Below, in pieces: positions 25,999-34,262 of a stretch of 64,000 bases of DNA. The notes below the pieces were generated by a model. The model saw only the letters and a list, made by a program, of their open reading frames with translations. It was not told the DNA's origin and made no database searches. The first letter of the stretch is position 1. Each line of letters opens with the position of its first letter. The DNA lies in contig CAXTVX010000012.1 of the NCBI GenBank assembly GCA_964247755.1, positions 3,924 through 67,923 of the forward strand, read 5' to 3'. A program made the translations under genes and the position numbers. The DNA comes from Lichenicola sp964247755. Lineage in GTDB: Bacteria > Pseudomonadota > Alphaproteobacteria > Acetobacterales > Acetobacteraceae.

Positions 25999-26036
25999 CT
26001 GTGGTCGTCCTCGCTGGTTGCCTTGCGTCGGCTGCG

Positions 26037-26600
26037 TTAGGCGATCTCGCCTTCCGCCTCCTCCGGACCGTAAGCCGGCTGCTCGTCGTCGTCGTCGCCG
26101 TCGTTGCGGCCGACCCGCTCGCCGCGGGCCTGGCGCTCCGCCTCCTCCGTCGAGCGGGCGACGTTGGCGACCACGCGTATGCTCACCTCGGGGTGCAGCA
26201 CGACCCGGACGTCGGACAGGCCGAGCGTCTTGATCGGATGCGCCAGCTGCACCTGCTGGCGGTCGATGGTCAGCCCGCCCTCGGCGGCAGCCAGCGCGAT
26301 GTCGCGCGGCGACACCGAGCCGTACAGGCTGCCGCTGTCGCCAGCCTGGCGGATGATGACGACCGTGAGGCCGCTCATGCGCTCGGCCAGGCGCTCGGCC
26401 TCCTCGCGGCGCTTGAGGTTGTTGGCCTCGAGCTGGATGCGCTCGCCCTCGAAGCGGGCGCGGTTGGCGTTGTTGGAGCGGATCGCCTTGCCCTGGGGCA
26501 GCAGGAAGTTGCGGGCATAGCCCGGCTTCACCTTCACGACGTCGCCCATCTGACCCAGCTTCTCGATGCGCTGGAGCAGGATCACCTCGGTTGCGGACAT
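26037..26600 (-). CDS. rplI: 50S ribosomal protein L9
   Basis: Two-domain large-subunit protein at the base of the L1 stalk that helps maintain reading frame. The N-terminal domain has the signature GDVVKVKPGYARNFLLPQGKA (residues about 19-39), followed by the long connecting helix and the C-terminal RNA-binding domain. At 187 residues it is about 35-40 longer than most L9 proteins because of an acidic tail (DGDDDDEQPAYGPEEAEGE) at the C-terminus. It is the third gene of rpsF-rpsR-rplI and ends at a clear terminator. Confidence 0.97.
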   Translation of the reverse strand: MSATEVILLQRIEKLGQMGDVVKVKPGYARNFLLPQGKAIRSNNANRARFEGERIQLEANNLKRREEAERLAERMSGLTVVIIRQAGDSGSLYGSVSPRDIALAAAEGGLTIDRQQVQLAHPIKTLGLSDVRVVLHPEVSIRVVANVARSTEEAERQARGERVGRNDGDDDDEQPAYGPEEAEGEIA

Positions 26601-26613
26601 GCTGCGCGCTCCC

Positions 26614-26895
26614 TCAGCTCAGGATGTAGGGCAGAAGCGCCAGGAAGCGGGCGCGCTTGATCGCCTGGGCGAGCTCGCGCTGCTTCTTCGCCGATACCGC
26701 GGTGATGCGGCTCGGCACGATCTTGCCGCGCTCGCTCAGGAAGCGGGACAGCAGGCGCACGTCCTTGTAGTCGATCTTCGGCGCGTTCGGGCCGGAGAAC
26801 GGGCAGGACTTGCGACGGCGGTAGAACGGCCGGCGCGCGCCGACCGCTGTGCGGCGGCCGGCGGAGCCGGCGTCTTCGGTCTGGGACTGGGACAT
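26614..26895 (-). CDS. rpsR: 30S ribosomal protein S18
   Basis: Small-subunit protein that dimerises with S6 on the platform of the 30S subunit. Its 93 residues include a 20-residue N-terminal extension and the conserved core FYRRRKSCPFSG, DYKDVRLLSRFLSERGKI and SRITAVSAKKQRELAQAIKRARFLALLPY. It lies between rpsF (6-base gap) and rplI (13-base gap), the standard order in bacteria. Confidence 0.97.
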   Translation of the reverse strand: MSQSQTEDAGSAGRRTAVGARRPFYRRRKSCPFSGPNAPKIDYKDVRLLSRFLSERGKIVPSRITAVSAKKQRELAQAIKRARFLALLPYILS

Positions 26896-26901
26896 GGGTG
26901 G

Positions 26902-27393
26902 CTACTCCGCCTCTGCCGTCTCGGGACGCGGACCGCGCGGGCCGCGCTCCGGACGATCGCCGTTCTCGTCGCGGGCCCGGAACTCCTCGCGGTCGTCGTA
27001 GCCGCGCTTGCGCCCGCTGTCGAAGCGGCCGGCCGGCTTCGGGCCGCGGAAGCCGCGCTCGCGGTCGTCGCCCTTGCGGCTCAGGATGGCGGACGGCGCC
27101 TCGTCGATCGCTTCCACGCGGATCGTCATGAAGCGCAGCACGTCCTCGTTCAGGCCGAGCTGGCGCTCCATCTCCTTGATGGACGGCGGCTGGGCGTCGA
27201 GGCCGAGGAGCATGTAGTGCCCCTTGCGGTTCTTCTTGATGCGGTAGGCGAGAGAGCGGAGGCCCCAGTACTCGCGCTTCTGGATCGTACCCTGCTCGCC
27301 TTCGAGCTGGGTGGCGATGCCGTCGGCGATGAGCTCGACCTGGGCCTGGGTGACGTCGTTGCGCGCGATCAGCGTGCATTCATAGAGTGGCAT
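26902..27393 (-). CDS. rpsF: 30S ribosomal protein S6
   Basis: Partner of S18 on the small subunit. The conserved domain covers about residues 1-95: MPLYECTLIARNDVTQAQV, KREYWGLRSLAYRIKKNRKGHYMLL and ERQLGLNEDVLRFMTIRVE. A charged, Arg/Asp/Glu/Pro-rich tail of about 65 residues extends it to 163, longer than the usual 95-135; it is likely disordered. The ATG at 27393 has GGGAG upstream and matches the family N-terminus exactly; upstream in-frame codons are not conserved. Confidence 0.97.
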   Translation of the reverse strand: MPLYECTLIARNDVTQAQVELIADGIATQLEGEQGTIQKREYWGLRSLAYRIKKNRKGHYMLLGLDAQPPSIKEMERQLGLNEDVLRFMTIRVEAIDEAPSAILSRKGDDRERGFRGPKPAGRFDSGRKRGYDDREEFRARDENGDRPERGPRGPRPETAEAE

Positions 27394-27483
27394 GGGTTCT
27401 CCCTTCGGATGGTTCAACCCGACCGGCCGAGGGGATCCCGGGGAACGGCGCCGTCGCCTCGCAGGAGGCAGGGCATGGGTATA

Positions 27484-27509
27484 GCCGGAGCGATGCCACT
27501 CGCTCCGGC
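27484..27509. other. Perfect 10-base hairpin in the rpsF leader region
   Basis: GCCGGAGCGA (27484-27493) and TCGCTCCGGC (27500-27509) pair perfectly around a 6-base loop, 91-116 bases upstream of the rpsF start and 75 bases past the end of the paiB-like gene. On the minus strand TATACCC follows, without a T-run. It could be part of an autoregulatory S6:S18 leader, a terminator of the upstream gene, or both; sequence alone does not decide. Confidence 0.45.
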
Positions 27510-27583
27510 AGGGACGTGCCGTGCGTGAACCACGAACCGGTCCGCGGCGCAAGCGGAAAGGCGCCGGTACTGTGCTCCTGAGC

Positions 27584-28240
27584 CTAGGGCGCTCCGGACC
27601 GGCGTGCCGCTTCCAGCTCCTGCATGATCCGCCCGACTGCCTGGTCGCCGGCCCGCGGCGAGGCGGACAGGCCGGCCGCGGCGCCCAGACGGTCGCCTTC
27701 GGGGCGGTGCTGGATCAGCTTCCAGGCGCCTTCCAGCCGCGCCACCCGCAGCCGGAGCCCGACGATCACCCGCGTGAGGGTGCCGATGAACTCGGCCGGC
27801 GCGTCCGAGATGGCCCAGGGCTGGTCGCGGCCGCCCTCGTTGCCGTCGGTCAGCTCGGCGAGGTGGGACAGGAGCCAGGCCTGGTCCTCGACGACCGAGA
27901 CCGGACCGTGTGCATGGACGGCGATGTAGTTCCAGGTCGGGACGACCTTGCCGTGCTGCCGCTTCGTTTCGTACCATGACGGCGATACGTACGCCTGCGG
28001 CCCCTGGAAGATCGCAAGCGACGCGACCGGGCCGGACCGGAACGCCTCCCAGTGCGGGTTGGGACGCGCCACATGGGTCTCGAGCGCGATGCCGTCCTGG
28101 TCCTGCTTGAAGACCATCGGCACATGGGAGGCGTGGTAGCCGTCGGCCGTGGCGGTGACCAGGGTGGCGAGCTGGATGTCGCGGATCGTCGCGGCCAGGA
28201 CCTCGGGACGATCCTCCTTGAACTGCTTCGGCGTGTACAT
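27584..28240 (-). CDS. FMN-binding protein, PaiB-like
   Basis: A 218-residue flavin-binding split-barrel protein of the PaiB family, annotated elsewhere as a transcriptional regulator of protease and sporulation genes though its biochemical role is unclear. Diagnostic features are MYTPKQFKEDRPEVLAATIRD at the start, then THVARPNPHWEAF (about 56-68), VSPSWYETKRQHGKVVPTWNY (about 85-105, split here across the central barrel) and HGPVSVVED. The ATG at 28240 starts exactly at the family N-terminus. No paiA acetyltransferase lies beside it. The 293 bases upstream contain no gene I recognise. Confidence 0.9.
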   Translation of the reverse strand: MYTPKQFKEDRPEVLAATIRDIQLATLVTATADGYHASHVPMVFKQDQDGIALETHVARPNPHWEAFRSGPVASLAIFQGPQAYVSPSWYETKRQHGKVVPTWNYIAVHAHGPVSVVEDQAWLLSHLAELTDGNEGGRDQPWAISDAPAEFIGTLTRVIVGLRLRVARLEGAWKLIQHRPEGDRLGAAAGLSASPRAGDQAVGRIMQELEAARRSGAP

Positions 28241-28533
28241 GGCGGGCCTGATCGATCGGGGTGGTGGAAGGCGGGGCGGCCGGTTGTCGGGCCGTCGGAC
28301 GAGGCAGTCGCGGCGCGCTCGGCATCGTGACGGCCGGCGCCCGCACCGGATGCCGTAGCACACGCCGTGCACAAGGCATGATGCCGATGCGTCGAGTGCG
28401 GGGCAGGCGAAAGCGGGGCTGTCCTGCGTCACATCCGGAACGACCACGCCTCCTGCGGCTCCGGTCGTTCCCCGGACGATCAGCGTCGGAGGCCGTGATC
28501 CGTGGCACGGGTCATCGTGTGGAACCCCTCCAA
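28241..28533. other. Intergenic region with no gene recognised
   Basis: A 293-base gap upstream of the PaiB-like gene. Possible promoter DNA for it lies here, but no clear -35/-10 pair, RNA gene or strong terminator could be picked out. Confidence 0.4.
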
Positions 28534-30549
28534 TCAGCCGCTGCTCGACGCGGCCTCTTCCCGCACCCGGCGTCGCCGTTCGCCCGACGGCGTCGGTGCC
28601 CGCCTTGATCCGCTGGCTACCGGACGCCGCGCCGCCAGCGTTTCCGCCAGCATCCGTCCGATCGCCGGGACCACCTGCTCGGCGTCGAGGCGGAAGTTGA
28701 AGTACAGCGGCTGCCCGGGCATCGGCACCAGCAGGTCCGCCTCCGGATCGTCCTGCACCGCCTCGGCGGCGATGAACAGCATCGGCGTCGGATCCTCGAG
28801 ATGTCGCGGCGAGTCGTAGATGTGAAGGTCGGGGCGGCCCAGAAGGTTGGCGCGGCTGGTGATCACGTAGCCGGGCCGGTTGCAGACCCAGCGGTACTTC
28901 GCGAGGCCGGCACCCCAGATCGACACGAAGCAGTCGGCGGCGAGGCACCAGCCGATGCTGGCGGCGACCGGCTGGCCGATGGTGTCGGCGATCGTCACGT
29001 CCAGCATGCGCGCGTCGTCCCGTACCGCGGCGACCAGATCGCGCTCGACCTCGGCCGGCTGCACGGCACCCTCGCGCTCGCCGTGGCTGCGTATGATCCG
29101 CCGGCCGTCCGGGGCGTCGCCAGGGCTGGCGTTGTGTCCGTCGAACACGATCACCGCGCCCGGATGCCGGCTCGCGATCGAGCGCACCAGGCGGTCGAGG
29201 AACGGCTTCATCTCCACGGCGGTGCGGTTCTCGACGCGCAAGCCGAACAGCACCACCGGGGCGCTGCGCCGTACCGCGCGACGCGCCGCGACGGCCGCCT
29301 GGCGTCCGGCCTCGCTGCGCTGGGCCAGGGCCTGGATCCGGCTGCGCAGCGATGCGGTCACCCGGTCGGAGGTGACGCGGACCAGGAACAGGTCGGAGCG
29401 GTAGGCGTGGTCGATCACCGCCTCCACCGGCCCCAGCGTCCGGATCACCCGGCCGGCGAGCTCGGGGAACAGCACGTCGATCGGGCCGAACAGCTCGGTG
29501 CCGCCGGCGGCGTCGGGCACGATCCAGTCCGGCAGCGCATCGGGATGGGTGTCGAGCGCGTGCTGGATCCCGGTCAGCTCGTTCCAGAGCTGGTGGCCGA
29601 TATGCAGCCCCTGCGCGCGCATCACGCTGGCGAAGCCGGCGGCGCCGCGGCGCAGTGCCGGGACCAGGGCGCGTGCGTGCACCAGCAGGTGGCTCAGCAC
29701 CCACCAGGGCAGGTGGCGCAGCATGGTGTAGGCCAGGCCCTTGCGGCCCTCGTCCGGGCTCACCACCAGCCCCAGGGACGGAAACCATAGCCCGGCCAGC
29801 ACGGAATGGTGGTCGCCGACCAGGACGAAGAACACCAGGCCATGGCGGTGGTCGGCGAACCGGTAGGCGAAGTGGAAGTCGTCGATGAACAGGCCGCCCT
29901 GGGCGTGCAGCGCCGCGCCGTCGACCGGGCTCGGCCAGGTCATGCGTCCGCTGCGCACGAACCCGGCGAGGCGGGCCTGCCAGTCGTCCTGCAGCCCGTC
30001 CCGGAGGCGGTCGCGGTCGATCGCGGTCAGGACGCCGGCCGCGCCGCGGAACAGCAGGGAGTGCGGCTGCAGGTCGGCGGCGAGGTAGAGGCAGGCCTCC
30101 GGGATCAGCGCGTCCAGGCACCAGGTGGCGATCTCGTGCCTCGTGTGCGGGCACACCTCCAGGAATGCCGCAGCCGCCGGATCCAGCACCGGATCGCACC
30201 GGTCCAGCACCGCGCCGGTCAGCCGGCCGAGCACCAGGAGGCAGCGCTGGCGCAACAGGGCGCGCAGGTCGGGGCTGAGCTGGTGCAGGCTGTCCGCTGC
30301 GCGCTCCATCCGGTGGGTGAGGAACCAGGTGGCCCGGCTGCCCTCCTCGTGCTCCAGCTCCAGCAGGAACAGCGGTGCGAAGCCGGTGTAGAGCGCGCGC
30401 GCCCGCCACCCCGGCAGGAAGCCGCCGACCGTACCGCCGCCGACCAGCAGCGGCTGGATGCGGTCGGCCAGGCGAAGCTGCAGGATGCCGTCCCGCTCCA
30501 GGATCGGGTCCGGGATCAGGTGGTCGTCGGGGGCCGGTGCCTGGTGCAT
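28534..30549 (-). CDS. Uncharacterised 671-residue protein, C-terminal half glycosyltransferase-like
   Basis: No family recognised with certainty. The N-terminal half (about residues 1-400) is mixed hydrophobic/polar without signal peptide, rich in His and Trp (DDFHFAYRFADHRHGLVFFVLVGDHHS near 225-250). The C-terminal third resembles a GT-B-type nucleotide-binding half: VVLFGLRVENRTAVEMKPFLDRLV near 430, then VFDGHN, and a late WGAGLAKYRWVCNRPGYVITSRANLLGR near 550 that recalls the GxG-with-charged motif of heptosyltransferase- or GT61-like enzymes. It is last in a four-gene run with a TIM-barrel isomerase, an epimerase-like protein and an FAD oxidoreductase, suggesting glycan synthesis. ATG 30549 is the most plausible start but has a weak ribosome site. 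Confidence 0.55.
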   Translation of the reverse strand: MHQAPAPDDHLIPDPILERDGILQLRLADRIQPLLVGGGTVGGFLPGWRARALYTGFAPLFLLELEHEEGSRATWFLTHRMERAADSLHQLSPDLRALLRQRCLLVLGRLTGAVLDRCDPVLDPAAAAFLEVCPHTRHEIATWCLDALIPEACLYLAADLQPHSLLFRGAAGVLTAIDRDRLRDGLQDDWQARLAGFVRSGRMTWPSPVDGAALHAQGGLFIDDFHFAYRFADHRHGLVFFVLVGDHHSVLAGLWFPSLGLVVSPDEGRKGLAYTMLRHLPWWVLSHLLVHARALVPALRRGAAGFASVMRAQGLHIGHQLWNELTGIQHALDTHPDALPDWIVPDAAGGTELFGPIDVLFPELAGRVIRTLGPVEAVIDHAYRSDLFLVRVTSDRVTASLRSRIQALAQRSEAGRQAAVAARRAVRRSAPVVLFGLRVENRTAVEMKPFLDRLVRSIASRHPGAVIVFDGHNASPGDAPDGRRIIRSHGEREGAVQPAEVERDLVAAVRDDARMLDVTIADTIGQPVAASIGWCLAADCFVSIWGAGLAKYRWVCNRPGYVITSRANLLGRPDLHIYDSPRHLEDPTPMLFIAAEAVQDDPEADLLVPMPGQPLYFNFRLDAEQVVPAIGRMLAETLAARRPVASGSRRAPTPSGERRRRVREEAASSSG

Positions 30550-30583
30550 GGTGGTCGTGCAGGTCCAGATGGCGTGGCAGGGA

Positions 30584-31405
30584 TCAGGCGGCGCGCGGCA
30601 GGTAGTGGGCGCGGGCGTAGTCGATCGCGGTCGCGACCTGCGCCAGCCCGTCGCCCGGTCCCTGCCGCATCTCGACCACCACCCAGCGGTCGTAGCCGGC
30701 GGCGTCCAGCGCGCGCCCGGCCGCGTCGTGGTCGCAGACCGGCTCGGCGAACGGGCCCAGCTCCGGTTCCGCCATGTGGTAGTGCGCCAGGATCGGGATC
30801 GCGGCACCGATCGCCTGCACGGGGTCGTCGCCGGCCAGGAACACGCAGGCGGTGTCGAGGTGGGCGCGTACGTTCGGGTGCCCGGTCTGCTGCACGAGTT
30901 CGATGATGTCGCGCGCATGGTTGAGGAAGTCGGCGCCGTAGACCGGCGGCACCGGCTCCAGGCCCAGCGTCAGTCCGCCGGCGGCGGCGATCCCGCCCAG
31001 CACGCGCAGCCGCTCCGCCGCCAGCGCCATCGCCGGCTCCATCGGCATGGCGCCGCGCAGCCGGCTTTTCGGCGCGCCGAACACCGCGACCTCCGCACCC
31101 AGCGCCTCGGCGATGCCGGCCAGCAGGCGCATGTGCGCGCACATGGCCTCGAACGCCTCGTCCGGGCCCAGCAGCGCCACCTCGGGCCGGCCGAAGAACA
31201 CCGCCTGCAGCGAGCTCACGACGAGGCCGGCTTCTTCGCAGCCGCGCCGGAATGCCGCCAGACGTGCCGGCGTCAGCTCGTCCCAGGGAGCGATGCGGGT
31301 CGGGGCCACCTCGACGCCGGCGGCGCCGCGCTCTGCCAGCAGCGAGAAGGCCTGGGCCTCCGCGTCCGGCGCCCAGGCGAGGTTGGACACGCCCAATCTT
31401 CTCAT
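30584..31405 (-). CDS. Sugar phosphate isomerase/epimerase-like TIM-barrel protein
   Basis: A 273-residue protein of the xylose-isomerase-like/AP-endonuclease-2 TIM-barrel superfamily. Candidate metal ligands follow the usual order: Glu in LGLEPVPPVYG (about 149), Asp in HLDTACVFLAGD (about 184), His in HYHMAEPELGP (about 213) and Glu in VVVEMRQGPG (about 248). The N-terminal strand GVSNLAWAPDAEAQAF fits strand one of the barrel. Substrate not predictable. It is 10 bases downstream of the epimerase-like gene and 34 upstream of the 671-residue protein, consistent with one transcript. Confidence 0.8.
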   Translation of the reverse strand: MRRLGVSNLAWAPDAEAQAFSLLAERGAAGVEVAPTRIAPWDELTPARLAAFRRGCEEAGLVVSSLQAVFFGRPEVALLGPDEAFEAMCAHMRLLAGIAEALGAEVAVFGAPKSRLRGAMPMEPAMALAAERLRVLGGIAAAGGLTLGLEPVPPVYGADFLNHARDIIELVQQTGHPNVRAHLDTACVFLAGDDPVQAIGAAIPILAHYHMAEPELGPFAEPVCDHDAAGRALDAAGYDRWVVVEMRQGPGDGLAQVATAIDYARAHYLPRAA

Positions 31406-31415
31406 GCGGACCGTC

Positions 31416-32195
31416 TCATGTGGGCCGCTCGGCGTCGATGAAGCGGCCCATCGCCTCCAGCACGCCCTCGCGGTCGAGGATGTAGCCGCCGGCTCCGCCG
31501 AACGCCCGGTCGTGGACCGTGCGCATGTCGTAGCGCGCCTGCGGTGCCGCCTCGGCGCCGATGCGGGCCAGGGGGAAGAAGCGGGCGCGTATCTCCTCCA
31601 TCGACAGCGGCTCGGTGGCGAGGTTGACCAGGCCGAGACCGTGCGTGCGGGCGAGCCCCAGGTCGGCGGTCAGCCGCTCCAGCGGATACCACTGGAACAC
31701 GGAGTCGCCGTTGATCACGTGCAGCCGGTTGTCGTGCATCAGGTCGAAGATCGCGTTCTTCTTCAGCCCCGAGCCGAACAACGCCGGCAGGCGCACGATC
31801 TGGTGGGTGGGGAAGCGTTCCGACACCCAGCGCTCCAGCATCAGGCGGTTCGCGCCATACGGATGCAGCCCCTCCGGCGCCGGCTGGTCGGCTTCCGACA
31901 CGCCGACGGGCGTATCGTAGATGTCGATGGTGGAGATCAGGGTGAAGCTGTCGGCGGTAATAGTGTCCAGATGCCCGATCAGCCCCTCGATCCGAAGGAG
32001 GTCCTCGGCCGGGTTCTGGTTGGCCCACCACTTCACCGCCGACACCCCGGCGCACACCACGTCGGCAAAGTGGCGGCCGTCGATCCCGCCGATGCTCGAC
32101 GAGTTGTAGAGGGCGTCGTAGCCGCCCTGCACGAGCAGGTTGGAACCAACAAAGCCGGTATGGCCGATCAGCGCGCGCGCTGCCACCGCGCTCAT
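31416..32195 (-). CDS. NAD-dependent epimerase/dehydratase-like protein (atypical active site)
   Basis: A 259-residue Rossmann protein with the nucleotide-binding motif GHTGFVGSNLL at residues 11-21, a variant of the extended-SDR GxxGxxG. The Ser of the catalytic set may be in LISTIDIYD (about 92). The Tyr motif reads HPYGANRLMLERW (about 111-123), that is YxxxR where nearly all active SDRs have YxxxK. It is also shorter than usual sugar epimerases (about 310-340). It may be a divergent enzyme or a binding protein. Its ATG overlaps the stop of the FAD oxidoreductase (ATGA), so the two are translationally coupled. Confidence 0.78.
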   Translation of the reverse strand: MSAVAARALIGHTGFVGSNLLVQGGYDALYNSSSIGGIDGRHFADVVCAGVSAVKWWANQNPAEDLLRIEGLIGHLDTITADSFTLISTIDIYDTPVGVSEADQPAPEGLHPYGANRLMLERWVSERFPTHQIVRLPALFGSGLKKNAIFDLMHDNRLHVINGDSVFQWYPLERLTADLGLARTHGLGLVNLATEPLSMEEIRARFFPLARIGAEAAPQARYDMRTVHDRAFGGAGGYILDREGVLEAMGRFIDAERPT

Positions 32196-33298
32196 CCGTG
32201 GTCCTGCGTCTGCAGGCTGCGGGTGACGATGTCGCGACGCAGCGGGCTCGCCAGCGGCGAGAAGCCGCGCTCGCGGCTGGACTCGATGAAGGCCAGGATG
32301 CGCTCCATGGCGAAGAAGATGGTGTCGATCTTGCCGGACATGACGTGGAACACCCGGCCGCGACGGAACACCGAGCAGGAGCGGTCGTCGAAGTTGCCGA
32401 CCGGCTTGGTCTTGATCGCGAGCTGCGGGCCGACGAAGCGGAAGCTTTCCTTGAAGGTCGGCAGGTAGCGCGACACCTGCTCCTCCATCGCCGCGACCTT
32501 GGCGGTCACCGTGTCCTGCGACACGCTGTCGCGTATGCGCTGTGCTTCCTTCGCGTTCGTGACGCGGGCGAGCGGCGTGTGCGGCACGCTGGACAGGGTG
32601 TAGATGTTGGGGTCCTCGGTCGGGTACACCGAGCACAGCGGACCGTCGACGAAGGTGACGGCCGGGAACGGATGGTCCGTCTCGTAATAAAGAAGCACGG
32701 TGGGCTCGTAGAAGAACGGCATCGGCATGCCGAGCTGCTGCCCCCAGCTGGCGTCGATCAGCAGGTCGTACGGCTCGCCCTCGACCAACACGGCGTCGTT
32801 CGCCTCCTCGATGCTGGTGACGCGATGCTTCAGCACCAGGCTGTCGCCGAGCAGCTCGCAGAAGAAGCGGCGCGCCTGCTCGATCAGCAGCACGCGCTCG
32901 CCGGTCAGCATCAGGCCCGCCACCTCGCGCATCGGCACCGACGTTTCCGTCTGCTCGCGGAAGTCGATGCCGGTCGAGGTCATGATCAGCCGGTAGGTGG
33001 CGAAGTCGATCAGGCTTTCGGCCTTGGGCACGGCGTAGATGTTCTCGGCAACCTCGCGGCTCAGCTGCGGGTAGCGTTCCATAAAGCGCATGAAGCCGTC
33101 GCGCGACTGCACCCGGGTGCCGTGGTGGCGCGGGTAATGGAAGCCGAGATGCAGGCGGAACTGGTTGTTGCCGGACGCCTCGTGCAGCGGGCGATGATGC
33201 TGCTCGAACACGCGGACCTCGAAACCGAGCGCCTTGAGCGAGCTGCCGAGGTGGCAGCCGTACCAGCCGGCTCCGATGATGGCGATCCGCGAAACCAT
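32192..33298 (-). CDS. FAD-dependent oxidoreductase (DAO superfamily)
   Basis: A 368-residue flavoprotein. The dinucleotide-binding motif IAIIGAGWYGCHLGSSLKALG begins at residue 4 (20 residues onward shown in part here), followed by the Glu that binds FAD ribose in VRVFEQHHRPLHEASGNNQ. A His-rich stretch FRLHLGFHYPRHHGTRV (about 46-62) is distinctive. The C-terminal part contains SGKIDTIFFAMERILAF. The fold fits D-amino-acid-oxidase or UDP-galactopyranose-mutase relatives; the substrate is unknown. The ATG at 33298 has GGGAG upstream. It is the first gene of the four-gene cluster and overlaps the epimerase-like gene by four bases. Confidence 0.78.
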   Translation of the reverse strand: MVSRIAIIGAGWYGCHLGSSLKALGFEVRVFEQHHRPLHEASGNNQFRLHLGFHYPRHHGTRVQSRDGFMRFMERYPQLSREVAENIYAVPKAESLIDFATYRLIMTSTGIDFREQTETSVPMREVAGLMLTGERVLLIEQARRFFCELLGDSLVLKHRVTSIEEANDAVLVEGEPYDLLIDASWGQQLGMPMPFFYEPTVLLYYETDHPFPAVTFVDGPLCSVYPTEDPNIYTLSSVPHTPLARVTNAKEAQRIRDSVSQDTVTAKVAAMEEQVSRYLPTFKESFRFVGPQLAIKTKPVGNFDDRSCSVFRRGRVFHVMSGKIDTIFFAMERILAFIESSRERGFSPLASPLRRDIVTRSLQTQDHG

Positions 33299-33410
33299 GG
33301 CCTTCTCCCAGCCGTGCCGAACGGCCCGCCGCAAGCCTGCAACCTAGCCGAGAAGGCAGCGGACAAGCCAGCCCGGGCCTTCGTCGAACGTTGCGATAGC
33401 GTATCCTGAC

Positions 33411-34259
33411 CTAGCGGTCGATCTTGAAGTTGAACACCTGCATCATCTGGGTCGGCACCGCCACGCCGTTCTGCTGGGCCGGGCGGAAGTGCCAGTGCGA
33501 CACCGCGTCCGTCGCGGTGCGGTCCAGGTCGGCATGGCCGGAAGAGACTGCGACCTCCACCCCGGCCACCGTCCCGTCCGCGCCCACCGACACCAGCATC
33601 TCGACCGAGCCCTCCTCGCCCCGCCTGCCGGCGGCGCGCGGATAGGGCGGCATCTTGTTGGCGTGCCGGTCGTCCGGCGAGGCCGGGATCACCTGCGGGT
33701 CGTCCTGGTGGCCGTAGCCGAGCCCGTCGGCCGGATCGAGGTCGACCTCCGGCTGCGACTGGCTGGATCGCTGCGGCGGCGACGGGGTCGGCGCCTGCAC
33801 CTCCTCCTGCTTCGGCGCGTCCGGCGGCACCGGCACCGCGTCCGGCGCGGCCGTACTCTGCGGCAGGTCGGAGCGGTCGGGGGCGCCCTGCGTTGCCGGC
33901 GGCGCGGGCGGTGCGGGCGGCGCCGGCGGGGCCGGCTCGGCAGGAGGCGCCGGCTTCGAGCCGCCGGCGTAGCGGTTCTGGTCCTCCACCATCTCGATCG
34001 TCGGCGGGTCGGTCCGCGGGTCGGGTGGCGGCAGCGGGTGCCGTGGCGCGAGCAGGGACGGCAGCAGGTGCGGCACTTCCAGCACCGCGACGGTCGCCAG
34101 CACGTGCAGCAGTACTGCGATGGCCCCCGCCGTCACCAGGATGCGGCGGCGGTGGCGGCCGTCCCGGCCGCGCGACGGCACGAACAGCCGGGCCCGCGGC
34201 GCCGCGCCGACCGGCGCCTCCCGACCGGCCGGACGCCGGGTCCGCGCCGGCGATGCCAC
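33411..34259 (-). CDS. TonB-family energy transducer
   Basis: A 282-residue TonB-like protein. A basic cytoplasmic N-terminus precedes one membrane helix (LVTAGAIAVLLHVLATVAVL, about residues 41-60), then a long Pro-rich periplasmic spacer including PPAPPAPPAPPAPP (about 110-124). The C-terminal TonB domain begins near 200 (PPYPRAAGRRGEEGSVEMLVSV) and ends with FRPAQQNGVAVP and a beta strand. TonB transmits proton-motive force to outer-membrane receptors. No exbB, exbD or receptor gene is nearby, so it must work with partners elsewhere. The start is a GTG at 34259, 3 bases after the acetyltransferase stop. Confidence 0.88.
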   Translation of the reverse strand: MASPARTRRPAGREAPVGAAPRARLFVPSRGRDGRHRRRILVTAGAIAVLLHVLATVAVLEVPHLLPSLLAPRHPLPPPDPRTDPPTIEMVEDQNRYAGGSKPAPPAEPAPPAPPAPPAPPATQGAPDRSDLPQSTAAPDAVPVPPDAPKQEEVQAPTPSPPQRSSQSQPEVDLDPADGLGYGHQDDPQVIPASPDDRHANKMPPYPRAAGRRGEEGSVEMLVSVGADGTVAGVEVAVSSGHADLDRTATDAVSHWHFRPAQQNGVAVPTQMMQVFNFKIDR

Positions 34260-34262
34260 CGG

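Noticed and set aside
30550..30918. N-terminal extension of the 671-residue protein
   Set aside because: The upstream in-frame region overlaps the TIM-barrel gene and is low-complexity; the ATG at 30549 is a better start.
33880..33960. Short tandem repeats resembling a repeat array
   Set aside because: They encode the Pro/Ala spacer (PPAPP) of the TonB-like protein; no spacers as in CRISPR.
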